The notes: generated by a model from the letters alone, not told the origin. Positions 52,105 to 62,037 are shown, counted from the stretch's first letter. The stretch is DNA of 64,000 nt from G965240365 sp965240365 (GCA_965240365.1 OZ251218.1:3534001-3598000), one strand, 5' to 3'. Numbers and translations: made by a program.

Positions 52105-55100
52105 TCAACAATCCTTATATTGCCTGCGCTCACATTCCCGCGCCAGTTTCTGCGCCTCCGCGATTTGGGACGGGGTCATTTTTTCTTCAAGACGGTCTCG
52201 CAGCCCGACGCGCGCCTTCATCAATAATTTGCGTTCCTTATCTTCAAGCGCCGAGGCGGCGATGTTTGCCCACATGTGGGCGCTGATATAATCCTGCGGC
52301 GCCGCCTGCCCTTTGGCGTACATCACGCCCAGATGATAATGGGCATCGGCATTCCCCTGTTCCGCCGCGCGCCTGTGCCACTGCATTGCCACCTTGCGGT
52401 CTGTTGATACGCCCTTGCCATAGCGATATGCCTGACCCAGGCTAACCTGGGCGCCGGCGTGCCCTTCCCGGGCCGCGCGCCTGAGCCAATGCACGGCCAT
52501 CCTGTGGTCTCTTGGCACATCCATGCCATAGCGGTACGCCTCGCCTAGCTTAAACCGGGCCTCGGTATCCCCTTGCAATGCATTTAGATTGCGCCGGGCT
52601 CGGGGAGAAATCTGGCGATGATCTCCTTCGGCCGCACGCTCGAACCACTTCGCCGCCGCTTCGTCATTCCGTGCAACATCTTCTCCAAAGAGGTACATCT
52701 CGCCTAGTTCGTAATGGGCTGCGGTATCAAACTGTTCGGCAACAAGGGTGTCACAGTCCACCGCAGTCTTGGCATCTTTCGAAACACTCTGTCCCTGAAG
52801 GTACATATAACACAGTTGACCCTGGGCGCCGGTATGCCCTTGTTTGGCAGCGCGCTCGTACCATCCAAGCCTGTACTGGGCTTCGGCATGCTCCTGCCCA
52901 GCCGCACGGGTGTACCATTGCATGGCTATCGTGTTATTTCGTGGAACACCTTTTCCATTGTCATACATCTCGCCCAGAAGAAACTGGGCCTTGGCATCCC
53001 CCTGCATCGCTTGCAGATAGAGACGAGCATCACCATGTCCCTGCTTAGCAGCGCGTCTTAGCCACTGCACCGCAGTCTCGTCATCGACTGCAACACCCCC
53101 CTTACCATTCCTGTACATTTGGGCCAGATGGTATTGGGCACGGGCATAGCTCTGTTCGGCCGCGCGTTCATACCATTGCAGCGCGGTCTTGTTATCTTTT
53201 GCAAGACCTTTTCCATACTCGTACATTCGACCCAAGTGATACTGAGCGCGAGCATGTCCTTGTTCGGCTGCACGTTCATACCATTGCACTGCGGTTTTAT
53301 AATCTACTGCAACACCTTTCCCATACTCGAAATACTCGAACATTGCACTACGAGCATAGCCCTGTTCGGCCGCGCGCTCGTACCACCAATATTTTTCATG
53401 ATCCTTATACAACATACCCAAATTGGTCTGGGCAGCGGCAAGTCCCTGTTCGGCCGCGTGTTCATACCATTGCAATGCTGTTCGCATCGCTGTTTCTTCA
53501 TCCTTTACAACAATACCCCTCCGACGAAGATACATATCACCCAGCCTGTTTTGGGCATAGTTATGCCCCTGTTCGGCCGCACGCGCGTACCATTGCACTG
53601 CCAACTTGTAATCTCTGACAACATCTATTCCATTTTCGTACATCCAGCCCAGCGCATATTGGGCACGGACAGCCCCTTGTTCGGCAAAGGGTGTAAGCCA
53701 TTGCGCCATCATGTCGCTTTTTGGAAGATTTGTCGCATTCTCGTTTATTCTGCTCAGGATAAATTGAGCAATGGCATGGCCTTGTTCAGCCGCATTTTGA
53801 TACCATTGCATTGCCATCTTGTCATCCTGCGCAACACCTATTCCATGACGATACATCTCGCCCAGATTATACTGGGCATGGGTATTCCCCTGTTCGGCCG
53901 CGCGCTGGTACCACTGCGCTGCCATCTTGTCATCCTGCGCCACGCCTTTTCCAGCCCTGTACATCCTTCCCAGATTATTCTGGGCAACGGCATTCCCCTG
54001 TTCGGCTGCGCGTGTGTACCACTTCACTGCAGCCTCGTGATCCTGTGGAATAAAATAGAATCCACGACCATAATCATACTGTTCACCCAAAAGGGACTGA
54101 GCGCCGGCATTCCCGTGCATCGCATCTAGGTAAAGCCGGGTGATGTCGTTTAGTGATGAAAGCCAACTACTTCTTACGAGTCTGAGCGATTGCAGCGCTA
54201 TTTCATCGTTCTGTGCAACACCTCTTCCAATAGCGTACATGGTGCCCAGCCAGAAATGAACAAGATCGCTGGGCTCTCTCTGTTCGGCCGCCCGTGTGAG
54301 CCACTGTGCTGCCTTCTCGTAATCCTGAGCAATAACATCGCTTCCATAGGGGTTAAGGTATCTTTCACCCAAACTGGCTTGAACAGAGTCATTACCTTGC
54401 TCGATCGCACGGTTGTACCATGCCATCGCTGTCTCGTGATTTTGTGGAATATCGCCCTTCCCATAGAAATATATATCGCCCAGTCTTTCCGAGGCCGTAG
54501 CGTGCCCCTGTTGGGCCGCGCGGGTGTACCATTGCACAGCCATCTTGTAGTCTTGAGCGATAAACTTTCCTTCATGATATATCCAGCCCAGTTTATACTG
54601 CGCATCGACATCGCCCTGTTCGGCTGCGCGTCTAAAAGCCGTGTGTTCAAACCACTGGACTGTCGTTTCATCGCCTTTTTCCGCAAACTCTTCTAGCTTC
54701 CAAAGACTGGAGTAATCGCCTTGTTCGGCCGCACGTATGTACCACTGCGCCGCTATCTTGTGGTCTTTAAGCACATCTCCCCTTCCATAATAATACAAAT
54801 TACCCAGTTGATCCAAGGCCCCGGCATATCCCTGTGCAGCTGCGCTTTTGAACCACTTCACCGCCTTTTTGGCGTCAATGTCCTCAGGATCGAACCCCCA
54901 TGTGTTCCATGTATAACGCATGTAACCCTGTCTCAATCCGCTTAAGCTATTACCGGTGTACAATCCAGCCAGTGCAAACTGGGCTTTGGCGTCTCCCTCT
55001 TCGGCTAAGCGTCTAAGCCACTGTGTTGCCGCCTCAGCACCACTTAAGGCGGTCGATAGGAGACTCCAAAGGGCAGAGTCACGCTCTTGTTTGGCCACAC

Positions 55101-55773
55101 GTATGTACCACTGCGCGGCCGTCTCGTCATCTTTTGCAACACCCCTTCCATATTCGTACATTCGGCCTAGAAGGAGTTGGACCCTGGCATCCTCCCTATA
55201 CAGCGCATTTAGGCCCAACTGGGCATTGTCATGCCCCTGTTCGGCGGCGCGCCTGAACCACCGCGCGGCCCGCTCGTCATCCCGCGCGGCGCCTCTTCGA
55301 ATATAGATCATGCCCAGATTGAACTGCGTTTCGGCATCTTCCCGTATCGCCTCCAGAAAGAGTTGGGCATTGTCATCGACCTGTTCAACCACGCGGCCGA
55401 GCCACTCCATTGCCGTACCGTGATCCTGTTTAACGCCCGCGCCATTGGCGTACATGCGGGCGAGGCTGATTTGAGCGCGGGCATGGCCCTGTTCGGCCGC
55501 TCTTTCATACCAGTCGGCCGCGTACCAGTCGGCCGCGGTCTCCCCATCCTTTGCGACGCCTGCCCCGTCTTCATACATCCCTCCCAGCCGGTACTGCGCC
55601 TCAGCATGGTCCTGTCTGGCGGCGAATCCATACCACGAGGCCGCTGTTTCGTTATCCTCCGCGACAACCCATCCGTTATCGTACATCGCGCCCACCGCGT
55701 ACAGGCCATGACCGCTGAAGCCCAGCCACACGGATAGCCCAATGAGGCTTAATATGACAGTTAGTTTTAGCAT
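52105..55773 (-). CDS. Very large Sel1-repeat protein
   Basis: From the ATG at 55773 it is 1222 residues with an N-terminal membrane/signal segment (MLKLTVILSLIGLSVWLGFS), then roughly two dozen or more Sel1-like repeats of about 36 residues (typical unit AEQGHARAQYHLGRMYEYGK). They form an extended helical solenoid for protein binding; many units are degenerate and some have unit lengths of 20-30. The tail AHMWANIAASALEDKERK then MTPSQIAEAQKLARECERR is standard for secreted Sel1 proteins. The frame extends 45 codons further upstream, but the preferred ATG starts a good signal anchor. Partner unknown. Lower GC than neighbours. Confidence 0.88.
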   Translation of the reverse strand: MLKLTVILSLIGLSVWLGFSGHGLYAVGAMYDNGWVVAEDNETAASWYGFAARQDHAEAQYRLGGMYEDGAGVAKDGETAADWYAADWYERAAEQGHARAQISLARMYANGAGVKQDHGTAMEWLGRVVEQVDDNAQLFLEAIREDAETQFNLGMIYIRRGAARDDERAARWFRRAAEQGHDNAQLGLNALYREDARVQLLLGRMYEYGRGVAKDDETAAQWYIRVAKQERDSALWSLLSTALSGAEAATQWLRRLAEEGDAKAQFALAGLYTGNSLSGLRQGYMRYTWNTWGFDPEDIDAKKAVKWFKSAAAQGYAGALDQLGNLYYYGRGDVLKDHKIAAQWYIRAAEQGDYSSLWKLEEFAEKGDETTVQWFEHTAFRRAAEQGDVDAQYKLGWIYHEGKFIAQDYKMAVQWYTRAAQQGHATASERLGDIYFYGKGDIPQNHETAMAWYNRAIEQGNDSVQASLGERYLNPYGSDVIAQDYEKAAQWLTRAAEQREPSDLVHFWLGTMYAIGRGVAQNDEIALQSLRLVRSSWLSSLNDITRLYLDAMHGNAGAQSLLGEQYDYGRGFYFIPQDHEAAVKWYTRAAEQGNAVAQNNLGRMYRAGKGVAQDDKMAAQWYQRAAEQGNTHAQYNLGEMYRHGIGVAQDDKMAMQWYQNAAEQGHAIAQFILSRINENATNLPKSDMMAQWLTPFAEQGAVRAQYALGWMYENGIDVVRDYKLAVQWYARAAEQGHNYAQNRLGDMYLRRRGIVVKDEETAMRTALQWYEHAAEQGLAAAQTNLGMLYKDHEKYWWYERAAEQGYARSAMFEYFEYGKGVAVDYKTAVQWYERAAEQGHARAQYHLGRMYEYGKGLAKDNKTALQWYERAAEQSYARAQYHLAQMYRNGKGGVAVDDETAVQWLRRAAKQGHGDARLYLQAMQGDAKAQFLLGEMYDNGKGVPRNNTIAMQWYTRAAGQEHAEAQYRLGWYERAAKQGHTGAQGQLCYMYLQGQSVSKDAKTAVDCDTLVAEQFDTAAHYELGEMYLFGEDVARNDEAAAKWFERAAEGDHRQISPRARRNLNALQGDTEARFKLGEAYRYGMDVPRDHRMAVHWLRRAAREGHAGAQVSLGQAYRYGKGVSTDRKVAMQWHRRAAEQGNADAHYHLGVMYAKGQAAPQDYISAHMWANIAASALEDKERKLLMKARVGLRDRLEEKMTPSQIAEAQKLARECERRQYKDC

Positions 55774-56541
55774 GAAAACAAGTTTAGAGGATTTTGCAGA
55801 GAAAGCGAACAGGCAGGCAGATAAAAATCTGTCGGATTTGTAATCTTTTGGTTGTGTTGTGGAATCAGTCAGGAATAAGCGGCGGAGTTCGGGATACCTC
55901 CATTTCAATTTCCACCCTTGCCGTCATTTATGGACAGGATGTCCGCAGCCGCCCGGCCTGCCTGCTGCAGGCAGGCGAAAGCCGGAATCCAGGAGGGAGA
56001 TGCCGGAGTGTTGGCTGGATTCCAGCTTTGTCTGCCTGTATCAAGTTGGCCGGAGCGACGTATTCGGTTGTCATTCCCGCTTGCGCGGGAATGTATTGTA
56101 AAAACCACTGGATTCCGGCCTTCGCCGGAATGACGGCGGGAGTGGCAACGAAAATGGAGGTATCCCAAACCTATCGCTTATTCCTGACTAATCCCCAACC
56201 ACCAGACTAAGCCGGTACACCTTAATCGTCATTCCAGCGAAAGCTGGAATCCAGTGATTTATGTCATACATTCCCGCGTTAGCGGGAATGACAATCAGGC
56301 AGAACTGGCGCTCATTTCACATCCCGGCCCGCCCTCCTGGATTCCGGCCTTCGCCGGGCGGCTACGGGCATCCTCGGCGGCTTGTTCCAGACGCCGCTCT
56401 ACCACCTACATCCCTGTAGGCGTGCCCTCTCGCCGCATACAGGACATCCTGTCCATAAATGACGACGAGGTGTTGTTTTGGCTTTCCGTCATCCTGTCTG
56501 TCTGCTGCGGGCAGGGCTTTAGCAGGAAAGCGGCAGTAAAC
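55774..56541. repeat. Repeat block between Sel1 gene and infA
   Basis: ACAGGATGTCC fragment at 55932-55942, CCTGCCTGCTGCAGGCAGG palindrome (55958-55976), ATTCC hairpins at 55979-55985/56115-56132, 56073-56092, 56228-56250 and 56270-56293, and an inverted ACAGGACATCCTGT module at 56440-56455 with the ACCTACATCCCTGTAGG spacer. No gene is supported; the last 80 bases precede the infA stop. Confidence 0.7.
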
Positions 56542-56760
56542 TTACCGCTCCCGGTACGTAATGCGGCCCTTGCTCAGATCGTAAGGCGTCATCTCGACCG
56601 TGACTTTATCGCCGGTCAGGATGCGGATGTAGTGCTTGCGCATCTTGCCGGAGATGTGCGCGGTGATGATGTGCCCGTTATTAAGCTCTACCCGGAACAT
56701 GGTGTTGGGCAATGTCTCAACAACAACGCCTTCCATCTCGATCTGATCTTCTTTGGCCAT
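56542..56760 (-). CDS. infA: Translation initiation factor IF-1
   Basis: A 72-residue S1/OB-fold protein binding the A site of the 30S subunit, MAKEDQIEMEGVVVETLP at the start and GRITYRER at the end. The usual start is the ATG at 56760; 30 further in-frame codons upstream are not coding. It follows bpt on the same strand, matching the aat-bpt-infA arrangement. Sequence is canonical and highly conserved. Confidence 0.97.
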   Translation of the reverse strand: MAKEDQIEMEGVVVETLPNTMFRVELNNGHIITAHISGKMRKHYIRILTGDKVTVEMTPYDLSKGRITYRER

Positions 56761-56795
56761 ATAAACCTCTGTTTGGGAAAACCACCGATCTTGCC

Positions 56796-57542
56796 CTAAT
56801 TCGGCCGCGGCTGCAAAGGCCGCGCGGGGTCTGCGCTGAATTTTTTCCATTCATTCTGCATAAAGCATTCCAGCGGTTGATATTCGATCTTGTAATTCAT
56901 CTTTTTGCAGTCCGCGATCCAGTAGCCCAGGTATAACCAGTCGCAGCCGAGTTGCCGGGCCTGTTCAACCAGATACAGGATGACGAATTTGCCGGGGCTG
57001 CGCCTGGCATGGTCCGGGTCAAAGAAGGTATAAACGGCGGAAAATGCGCGCTCCAGTTGATCCACGGCCGCCACCGCGATCAGCCTGCGCGCCAGCCGGA
57101 ATTCAAACAGCGCAGTATCGGACCAGGCCGTCCAGAGGAAATCGCGGTAATTGTCCGGGCTGGGATTGGCCATGTCGCCATCGGCATGGCGCGCGGACAG
57201 GTATTTTTTATAAAGCAGAAAATGCTCTTCGCAAAAACCGGCTGCCCGCCGGGAGACGCTGAGTTCCCGGTTTTTTGTCCACACCCGTCTTTGATTGCGG
57301 TTCATGCGGAATTTGGCCACGGGAATCCGCACCGGCACGCACGCCTGGCATTGACCGCAACAAGGCCGGTAGAGGTGTTTGCCGCTGCGCCTGAAGCCGT
57401 TTGCAATCAGCGCCGAATAGAGTGTCTTGCCTTTGGGAAAGAGCGGGTCGGCAAACAGGCTGCTGGCCTCAAAGCCGGGCAGATAGGCGCAGGCATGGGC
57501 CGGGGTGATAAAAAATCGCAGCCTGTGGGTCTGGTTGTCCAT
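56796..57542 (-). CDS. bpt: Aspartate/glutamate leucyltransferase (Bpt)
   Basis: A 248-residue N-end-rule transferase, from the ATG at 57542 (MDNQTHRLRFF); an earlier TTG overlaps aat. It adds leucine from Leu-tRNA to N-terminal aspartate or glutamate. N-terminal region with LYRPCCGQCQACVPVRIPVA and the fold of the arginyltransferase family (HLYRP, RNQRRVWTKNR, CDWLYLGYWI) are visible. It lies 5 bases after aat, and both belong to the same degradation pathway. Confidence 0.95.
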   Translation of the reverse strand: MDNQTHRLRFFITPAHACAYLPGFEASSLFADPLFPKGKTLYSALIANGFRRSGKHLYRPCCGQCQACVPVRIPVAKFRMNRNQRRVWTKNRELSVSRRAAGFCEEHFLLYKKYLSARHADGDMANPSPDNYRDFLWTAWSDTALFEFRLARRLIAVAAVDQLERAFSAVYTFFDPDHARRSPGKFVILYLVEQARQLGCDWLYLGYWIADCKKMNYKIEYQPLECFMQNEWKKFSADPARPLQPRPN

Positions 57543-57547
57543 CGGCC

Positions 57548-58267
57548 TCAAACATTCCAGTCCAGGATTTTTTCCGCCGCACAGTCCTTCTCAAGTATCC
57601 GAATGAACCGCCGGCGGTCGATGAGCCTCGCGCCCAGGCGTTGCATGTGCCCGGAGTGGACCTGACAGTCAATCAGGCTGAAGTCCTTTTGCTCTAACTT
57701 TTTGGCCAGCGCGACCAGCGCGATCTTGGAGGCGTCCGGCCTCAGGCTGAACATGGATTCCCCGAAAAAAACCCGCCCCAGCGCGACCCCGTACAGGCCG
57801 CCCGCGAGCCGGCCATCCTGCCAGCATTCAACCGAATGCGCGTAACTGGTCTGAAACAGTGTTTGATAGGCCGTCTTCATGGACGCGGTGATCCAGGTGT
57901 TGGGGTTGCCCTTTCTGGGGGCCGCGCAGCCTTCCATGATGGCGGCAAAGGCTTTATTAAAGGTGACCTCGAAACGCGCGTTGCGCAGGCGTTTGGCCAG
58001 GCTGCGGGAAATCCTGATCCCGGCCGGCGGCAGGATACAGCGCGGGTCCGGCGACCACCACAGCACGGGCTGGCCTTCGTTAAACCAGGGGAAGATGCCG
58101 GCCCGGTAGGCCGTCAGCAGACGTTCCGCGCTCAAATCGCCGCCAATCGCCAGCAGCCCGTCCGGGTCATCAAGCGCCTGATCGGCTGCGGGAAAGCCGC
58201 TGGCCAGCAGGTTGGCCTTGACCCAGTAGAGTTTGTTTGCGGCCTGTTGCAGGCTTCCTGTCTTCAT
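57548..58267 (-). CDS. aat: Leucyl/phenylalanyl-tRNA-protein transferase
   Basis: A 239-residue enzyme transferring Leu or Phe from tRNA to proteins with N-terminal lysine or arginine, making them ClpS/ClpAP substrates. Motifs GLLAIGGDLSAERLL, FPWFNEGQPVLWWSPDPR (near residue 60) and ALGRVFFGESMFSL are intact. The ATG overlaps the stop of the upstream acetyltransferase-like gene (ATGA), so the genes are coupled. Confidence 0.96.
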   Translation of the reverse strand: MKTGSLQQAANKLYWVKANLLASGFPAADQALDDPDGLLAIGGDLSAERLLTAYRAGIFPWFNEGQPVLWWSPDPRCILPPAGIRISRSLAKRLRNARFEVTFNKAFAAIMEGCAAPRKGNPNTWITASMKTAYQTLFQTSYAHSVECWQDGRLAGGLYGVALGRVFFGESMFSLRPDASKIALVALAKKLEQKDFSLIDCQVHSGHMQRLGARLIDRRRFIRILEKDCAAEKILDWNV

Positions 58268-59418
58268 TGCTCTGTTGACCCGGCAGGATTGTTTTTATAA
58301 GGCAGATGCCCCTTTAACATTTCAATATGTTCATACATGGCGCCGGTCTCGCGCTTGAGGTTCTCGGCAATCGCCTGGCGAAAGTCGGCCTCGCGGATCC
58401 AATGGGCCGAGCGCATCGCCACCGGGCTGAAGCCGCGCGCCAGTTTATGCTCTCCCTGCACGCCGGCATCAAGCCTTTTCAGGCGCCGCTGGATGGCGTG
58501 TTCGATGGTCTGATAGTAGCATAATTCAAAATGCAGAAAAGGCAGCGTCTCGGCCGCGCCCCAGTGTCTGCCATAGAGCGTGTCCTTGTCCAGCATGGCA
58601 AAGGCCCCGGCAATGGCGCGGTTTGCCTTTTTGGCCAGGATCAGCAGGGTGTTGTCCGGCAGTTGCCGCCCCAGCGCCTTGAAAAAATCCAGGCTCAGGC
58701 GCGGCTCGCTCCACTTTTTATAAAATGTCGCGCAATAAAAACGGTAGAAGGTCTCCCACTGCGCGGCAGATATGGCGCCGCTGTCCAGCCGTTCGATCTC
58801 GACCCCGGCTTCCCGCACGCCCCGGCGTTCCCGCAGGAGTTGCTTGCGTTTTTTGGAGGTCAGCGAATCGGTAAAGTCCTGAAAATCGCGGTAGCCCTGA
58901 TTAAACCAGTGATACTGGCAGGTGATGCGTTGCAGGGCCTGACCCTCAAGCAGAAAATCGGCCTCGTCTCCGGCCGGGAAGAGCACATGCAGCGAGGACA
59001 GCTTGTTTTCCCGCATGAGCGTGACAGCCGCCCGGATCAGCTTGTGTTGAATATCGCGTTTATCCGCCGTTTTGTTGACCAGGAGGCGCGCGCCGGCCAC
59101 GGGCGTAAAGGGGATGGCCGCCACCAGCTTGGGGTAATAGCGCCGGCCGGCGCGCTGGTAGGCGTCCGCCCAGGCCCAGTCGAACACAAATTCGCCGTAT
59201 GAATCCTGTTTGATGTAGAGCGGCAACAGCCCGAGCAGGCCGCCGTTTTCTTCGATGGCGATATGGCAGGGTTGCCAGTATTGCGGCCGCAGGCAGTCAT
59301 ATTTTTCCAGCCCGGCCAGAAAGGGATAAGAGAGGAACGGGTTGTCGGCAGATTCCAGTAACTCCCAGGCTTTGGCCGGTATGGTTTGCAGGTCGGTAAT
59401 GACGCGCCAGCTTGACAT
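58264..59418 (-). CDS. GNAT/FemAB-like protein (DUF482, PF04339 type)
   Basis: A 384-residue protein with a FemAB-like N-terminal part (PFLSYPFLAGLEKYDCL) and a GNAT-like C-terminal half (RAIAGAFAMLDKDTLYGRHWGA, ELCYYQTIEHAIQRRLKRLD). The characteristic GEHKLARGFSPVAMRSAHWI identifies the PF04339 family, long annotated as peptidoglycan biosynthesis proteins without proof. It precedes aat with a four-base overlap, a conserved neighbourhood in proteobacteria. Confidence 0.88.
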   Translation of the reverse strand: MSSWRVITDLQTIPAKAWELLESADNPFLSYPFLAGLEKYDCLRPQYWQPCHIAIEENGGLLGLLPLYIKQDSYGEFVFDWAWADAYQRAGRRYYPKLVAAIPFTPVAGARLLVNKTADKRDIQHKLIRAAVTLMRENKLSSLHVLFPAGDEADFLLEGQALQRITCQYHWFNQGYRDFQDFTDSLTSKKRKQLLRERRGVREAGVEIERLDSGAISAAQWETFYRFYCATFYKKWSEPRLSLDFFKALGRQLPDNTLLILAKKANRAIAGAFAMLDKDTLYGRHWGAAETLPFLHFELCYYQTIEHAIQRRLKRLDAGVQGEHKLARGFSPVAMRSAHWIREADFRQAIAENLKRETGAMYEHIEMLKGHLPYKNNPAGSTEQ

Positions 59419-59431
59419 CCTCGGGCCGCGC

Positions 59432-59995
59432 TCACGGGCTGATGATCAGGTCTTCGCCCAGCGCCGCCAGGGTGGCGCGTTTGGAACCGGCCAGGGAAAA
59501 CCGGGTTTCGTGATAGCTGCCGTTTTCCAGCCGGTAGCGAAAGGTGACGCCGCGGCCATACAGCAGGGCGTACAGGTGTTTGGAGGCAACGCGCTTGTCG
59601 GCGCTGACATAGCCCAGGATATATTCGCTCCAGACCGCCTGATTCAGGCAGGTCGCCCCGTTGACGGAGCGGTTGTCCGGCTGGCCCGAATCGACCTGAT
59701 AGGTCGGACAACTGCGCGCCGCGAGGCGATCCAGGCCGGCGTCGAGGCTGAAGCGGGAGCGTATGGCGGCCACATCATCTTTATAGATCTCCAGCCGGTA
59801 GCCGGCGGCATTTTTGATATGGGCGATGCGGATCTCGGTCCCGGTGTCAGAATCGGCGCCGATACCGGCATGGAGGCTCACGGCCCATTCCGCCAGACAC
59901 AGGCCGGGCAGGATCAAGAGCAACAGGCCGTATTGCCACGGGCGGAGGGGCTTACGCATAAAAGATGCCGCGGCTTTGCGGGGGGAAGCGTTCAT
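59432..59995 (-). CDS. Hypothetical secreted protein
   Basis: A 187-residue protein whose residues 13-36 look like a signal peptide (KPLRPWQYGLLLLILPGLCL, then AEW). The mature part has two cysteines (SCPTYQVD, GATCLNQAVW) that may form a disulphide, and ends EDLIISP. I do not recognise the family. A later ATG (MRKPLRPW, 59959) may be the real start. It ends 13 bases before the FemAB-like gene. Charged and soluble, hence probably periplasmic. Confidence 0.6.
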   Translation of the reverse strand: MNASPRKAAASFMRKPLRPWQYGLLLLILPGLCLAEWAVSLHAGIGADSDTGTEIRIAHIKNAAGYRLEIYKDDVAAIRSRFSLDAGLDRLAARSCPTYQVDSGQPDNRSVNGATCLNQAVWSEYILGYVSADKRVASKHLYALLYGRGVTFRYRLENGSYHETRFSLAGSKRATLAALGEDLIISP

Positions 59996-60070
59996 GCGGG
60001 ATTAAAGATCATGGCGGCAGGCGCGGCGCCGGTCCCGTGCCAGGGCTTGCCAGCCGTGGCGAACGCCTTG

Positions 60071-60409
60071 TTATCGGGGTTCAACATCATTGCCGGATTT
60101 GGTATAGACCGGAAAGGGCATGATGTTTTCACCCTTGCCGGTTTCGGTGATCCTTGCCGCGCCCCGTTTTTGCACTTCATCAATGCGGACCACCGAATGC
60201 ATCGGGATATAACTGCGTTCGACGCTTTTGAATTCGGTCTTCAGGCTTTCCTCGGCCGGGTCAACCACGACCGAACTGCGCTCGCCGAAGACAAAATTTT
60301 CAACCTCGACAAAGCCGAGCATCGCGCTCGGATGCACATGGCGCGCGTAAACTTCATAAACCTTGCCGTGGTTATAAAATATGATTCTGTAGATTTGTTT
60401 CTCTTTCAT
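60071..60409 (-). CDS. DUF1820 family protein
   Basis: A 112-residue cytosolic protein, MKEKQIYRIIFYNHGKVYEV at the N-terminus and YIPMHSVVRIDEVQKRG later, the standard DUF1820 sequence found near aat in gammaproteobacteria. It may form a small beta-barrel; the function is unknown. A 75-base gap separates it from the next gene. Confidence 0.9.
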   Translation of the reverse strand: MKEKQIYRIIFYNHGKVYEVYARHVHPSAMLGFVEVENFVFGERSSVVVDPAEESLKTEFKSVERSYIPMHSVVRIDEVQKRGAARITETGKGENIMPFPVYTKSGNDVEPR

Positions 60410-61139
60410 TGTCAGCGTCTGGAAAACAGCGGGCCATGCCCGGTTTGTAAAGGATTGATCATAGCACAGTCTTTGGCCGGGATGATAAAGGAAACTCGGC
60501 AGGCCAGGGTCACCTTATCTAAAATAAGGTGTCAGTTATCCTGGTCACGGTATCGTTAATATCGCTCATAATGCGTCTATTGCCCCCGCCGTCATTCCGG
60601 CGAAGGCCGGAATCCAGTGGTTTATGTCATACATTCCCGCCCAAGCGGGAATGACAATTAGACAGAACCGGCGCTCATTTCACATCCCGGCCCGCCCTCC
60701 TGGATTCCAGCTTTCGCTGGAATGACGACGGGGTGTTGTTTTGGCTTTCCGTCATCCTGTCTGCCTGATGCGGGCAGGGCTTTAGCAGGAATGCAGGGTC
60801 ACCTCATCTAAAATAAGGTGTCAGTTATCCCGGCTACGGTATCCTTAGTATCGCTCATAATACGCCTATCGCCCCCGTCGTCATTCCAGCGAAAGCTGGA
60901 ATCCAGTGGTTTATACAATACATTCCCGCCCAGGCGGGAATGACAATTAGACAGAACTGGCACTCATTTCACATCCCGGCCCGCCCTCCTGGATTCCAGC
61001 TTTCGCTGGAATGACAACGGGGGTGTTGTTTTGGCTTTCCGTCATCCTGTCCGCCTGCAACAAGCAGGGCTTTATTAGGAATGCAGGGTCGCGGGATCGG
61101 GCAGTTTATTGCCCGTTTTTTCAATCAACTTTAACAGCT
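60410..61139. repeat. Tandem composite repeat block
   Basis: A 289-base unit stands twice in tandem (starts 60505 and 60794), and a third copy begins at 61084 but is lost after the first bases. Each unit is module C (83 bases), an ATTCC hairpin, an ATTCCC hairpin, CAGAACTGGCGCTCATTTCA and a second ATTCC hairpin followed by TTTTGGCTTTCCGTCATCCT. The copies differ at a few positions. No gene lies here; 61085-61139 is the end of the hydrolase's downstream region. Confidence 0.8.
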
Positions 61140-61973
61140 TCATCGCGCCATGACCGTGTCTATGAACGCGCTCAGGCCCGCGCTGTAGCGCCGCCCGCTG
61201 TGCAGGAAACCGCCGTTATGCCCGCCCTCGATCTCAAGAAAATATTTGGGTTCGGCCGCCTTGTCATACAGGGCCTTGCCCAGCCGGAAGGGGATGATCT
61301 CATCCTCGCGGCTGTGAATGGCGAGCAGCGGGCTGTTGATTTTATCAATGCGATCGATGGACGGATAATGAATCCGGGCCAGGGTGTTGACGGGCAGATA
61401 GGGATAATATTGCCTGCCGACATCCGCGATGGAGGTAAAGGTCGATTCCAGGATCAGCCCGCCCGCGGCGCTGTTGGCCGCCAGCCAGGTGGCGACCGCG
61501 CCGCCGAGCGAGCGCCCGAAGATGATGATCTGATCCGGCCGGATGTTCCGGTCTTCGGTTAAATACCGCCAGGCGGTCATGGCGTCCAGATAGGTGCCTT
61601 GCTCGGACGGTTTGCCCTGGCTTTTGCCATAGCCGCGATAATCAATGATCAGGGTGGACAGGCCCAGATCATGAAAGATTTTGAGGCTGTCCAGCCGGTG
61701 CGAGATATTGCCCGCGTTGCCATGCAAAAACAGCAGGGTGGCCCGGGCATTTTTTACGGGCAGCCACCAGCCATGAATCGCAACGGCGTCCGGGCCTTGC
61801 AGGCTGAGTTCTTCATAATCGAGTTTAATGTCGGCGGGTGTCTGCCCGAGGTCGCGGTAAGGATAAAAAACCAGTCTGGCCTGAAAAAAGTAGATCAATA
61901 TCACCAGCGCCAGCCAGGCCGTGATCACAATGAACAGCACAGATTGCAGCATGCGTAGCAATACCGGTTTCAC
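61140..61973 (-). CDS. Membrane-anchored alpha/beta hydrolase (BEM46/YfhR-like)
   Basis: A 277-residue hydrolase with an N-terminal helix (about residues 9-31). The nucleophile elbow is GRSLGG, the acid lies in SREDEII and the histidine in GGHNGG, with the oxyanion region LHGNAGN near residue 80. Start is GTG at 61973; an ATG seven codons later is possible. The BEM46/YfhR class includes esterases and thioesterases, without a known physiological substrate. It lies 64 bases from the quinone-reductase-like gene. Confidence 0.88.
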   Translation of the reverse strand: MKPVLLRMLQSVLFIVITAWLALVILIYFFQARLVFYPYRDLGQTPADIKLDYEELSLQGPDAVAIHGWWLPVKNARATLLFLHGNAGNISHRLDSLKIFHDLGLSTLIIDYRGYGKSQGKPSEQGTYLDAMTAWRYLTEDRNIRPDQIIIFGRSLGGAVATWLAANSAAGGLILESTFTSIADVGRQYYPYLPVNTLARIHYPSIDRIDKINSPLLAIHSREDEIIPFRLGKALYDKAAEPKYFLEIEGGHNGGFLHSGRRYSAGLSAFIDTVMAR

Positions 61974-62037
61974 CTTAAATGCCTCATTCTCCGCGGCGCC
62001 GCGCCGTTATGGCAATGATGGGCGGCCCTGCCCGCCC

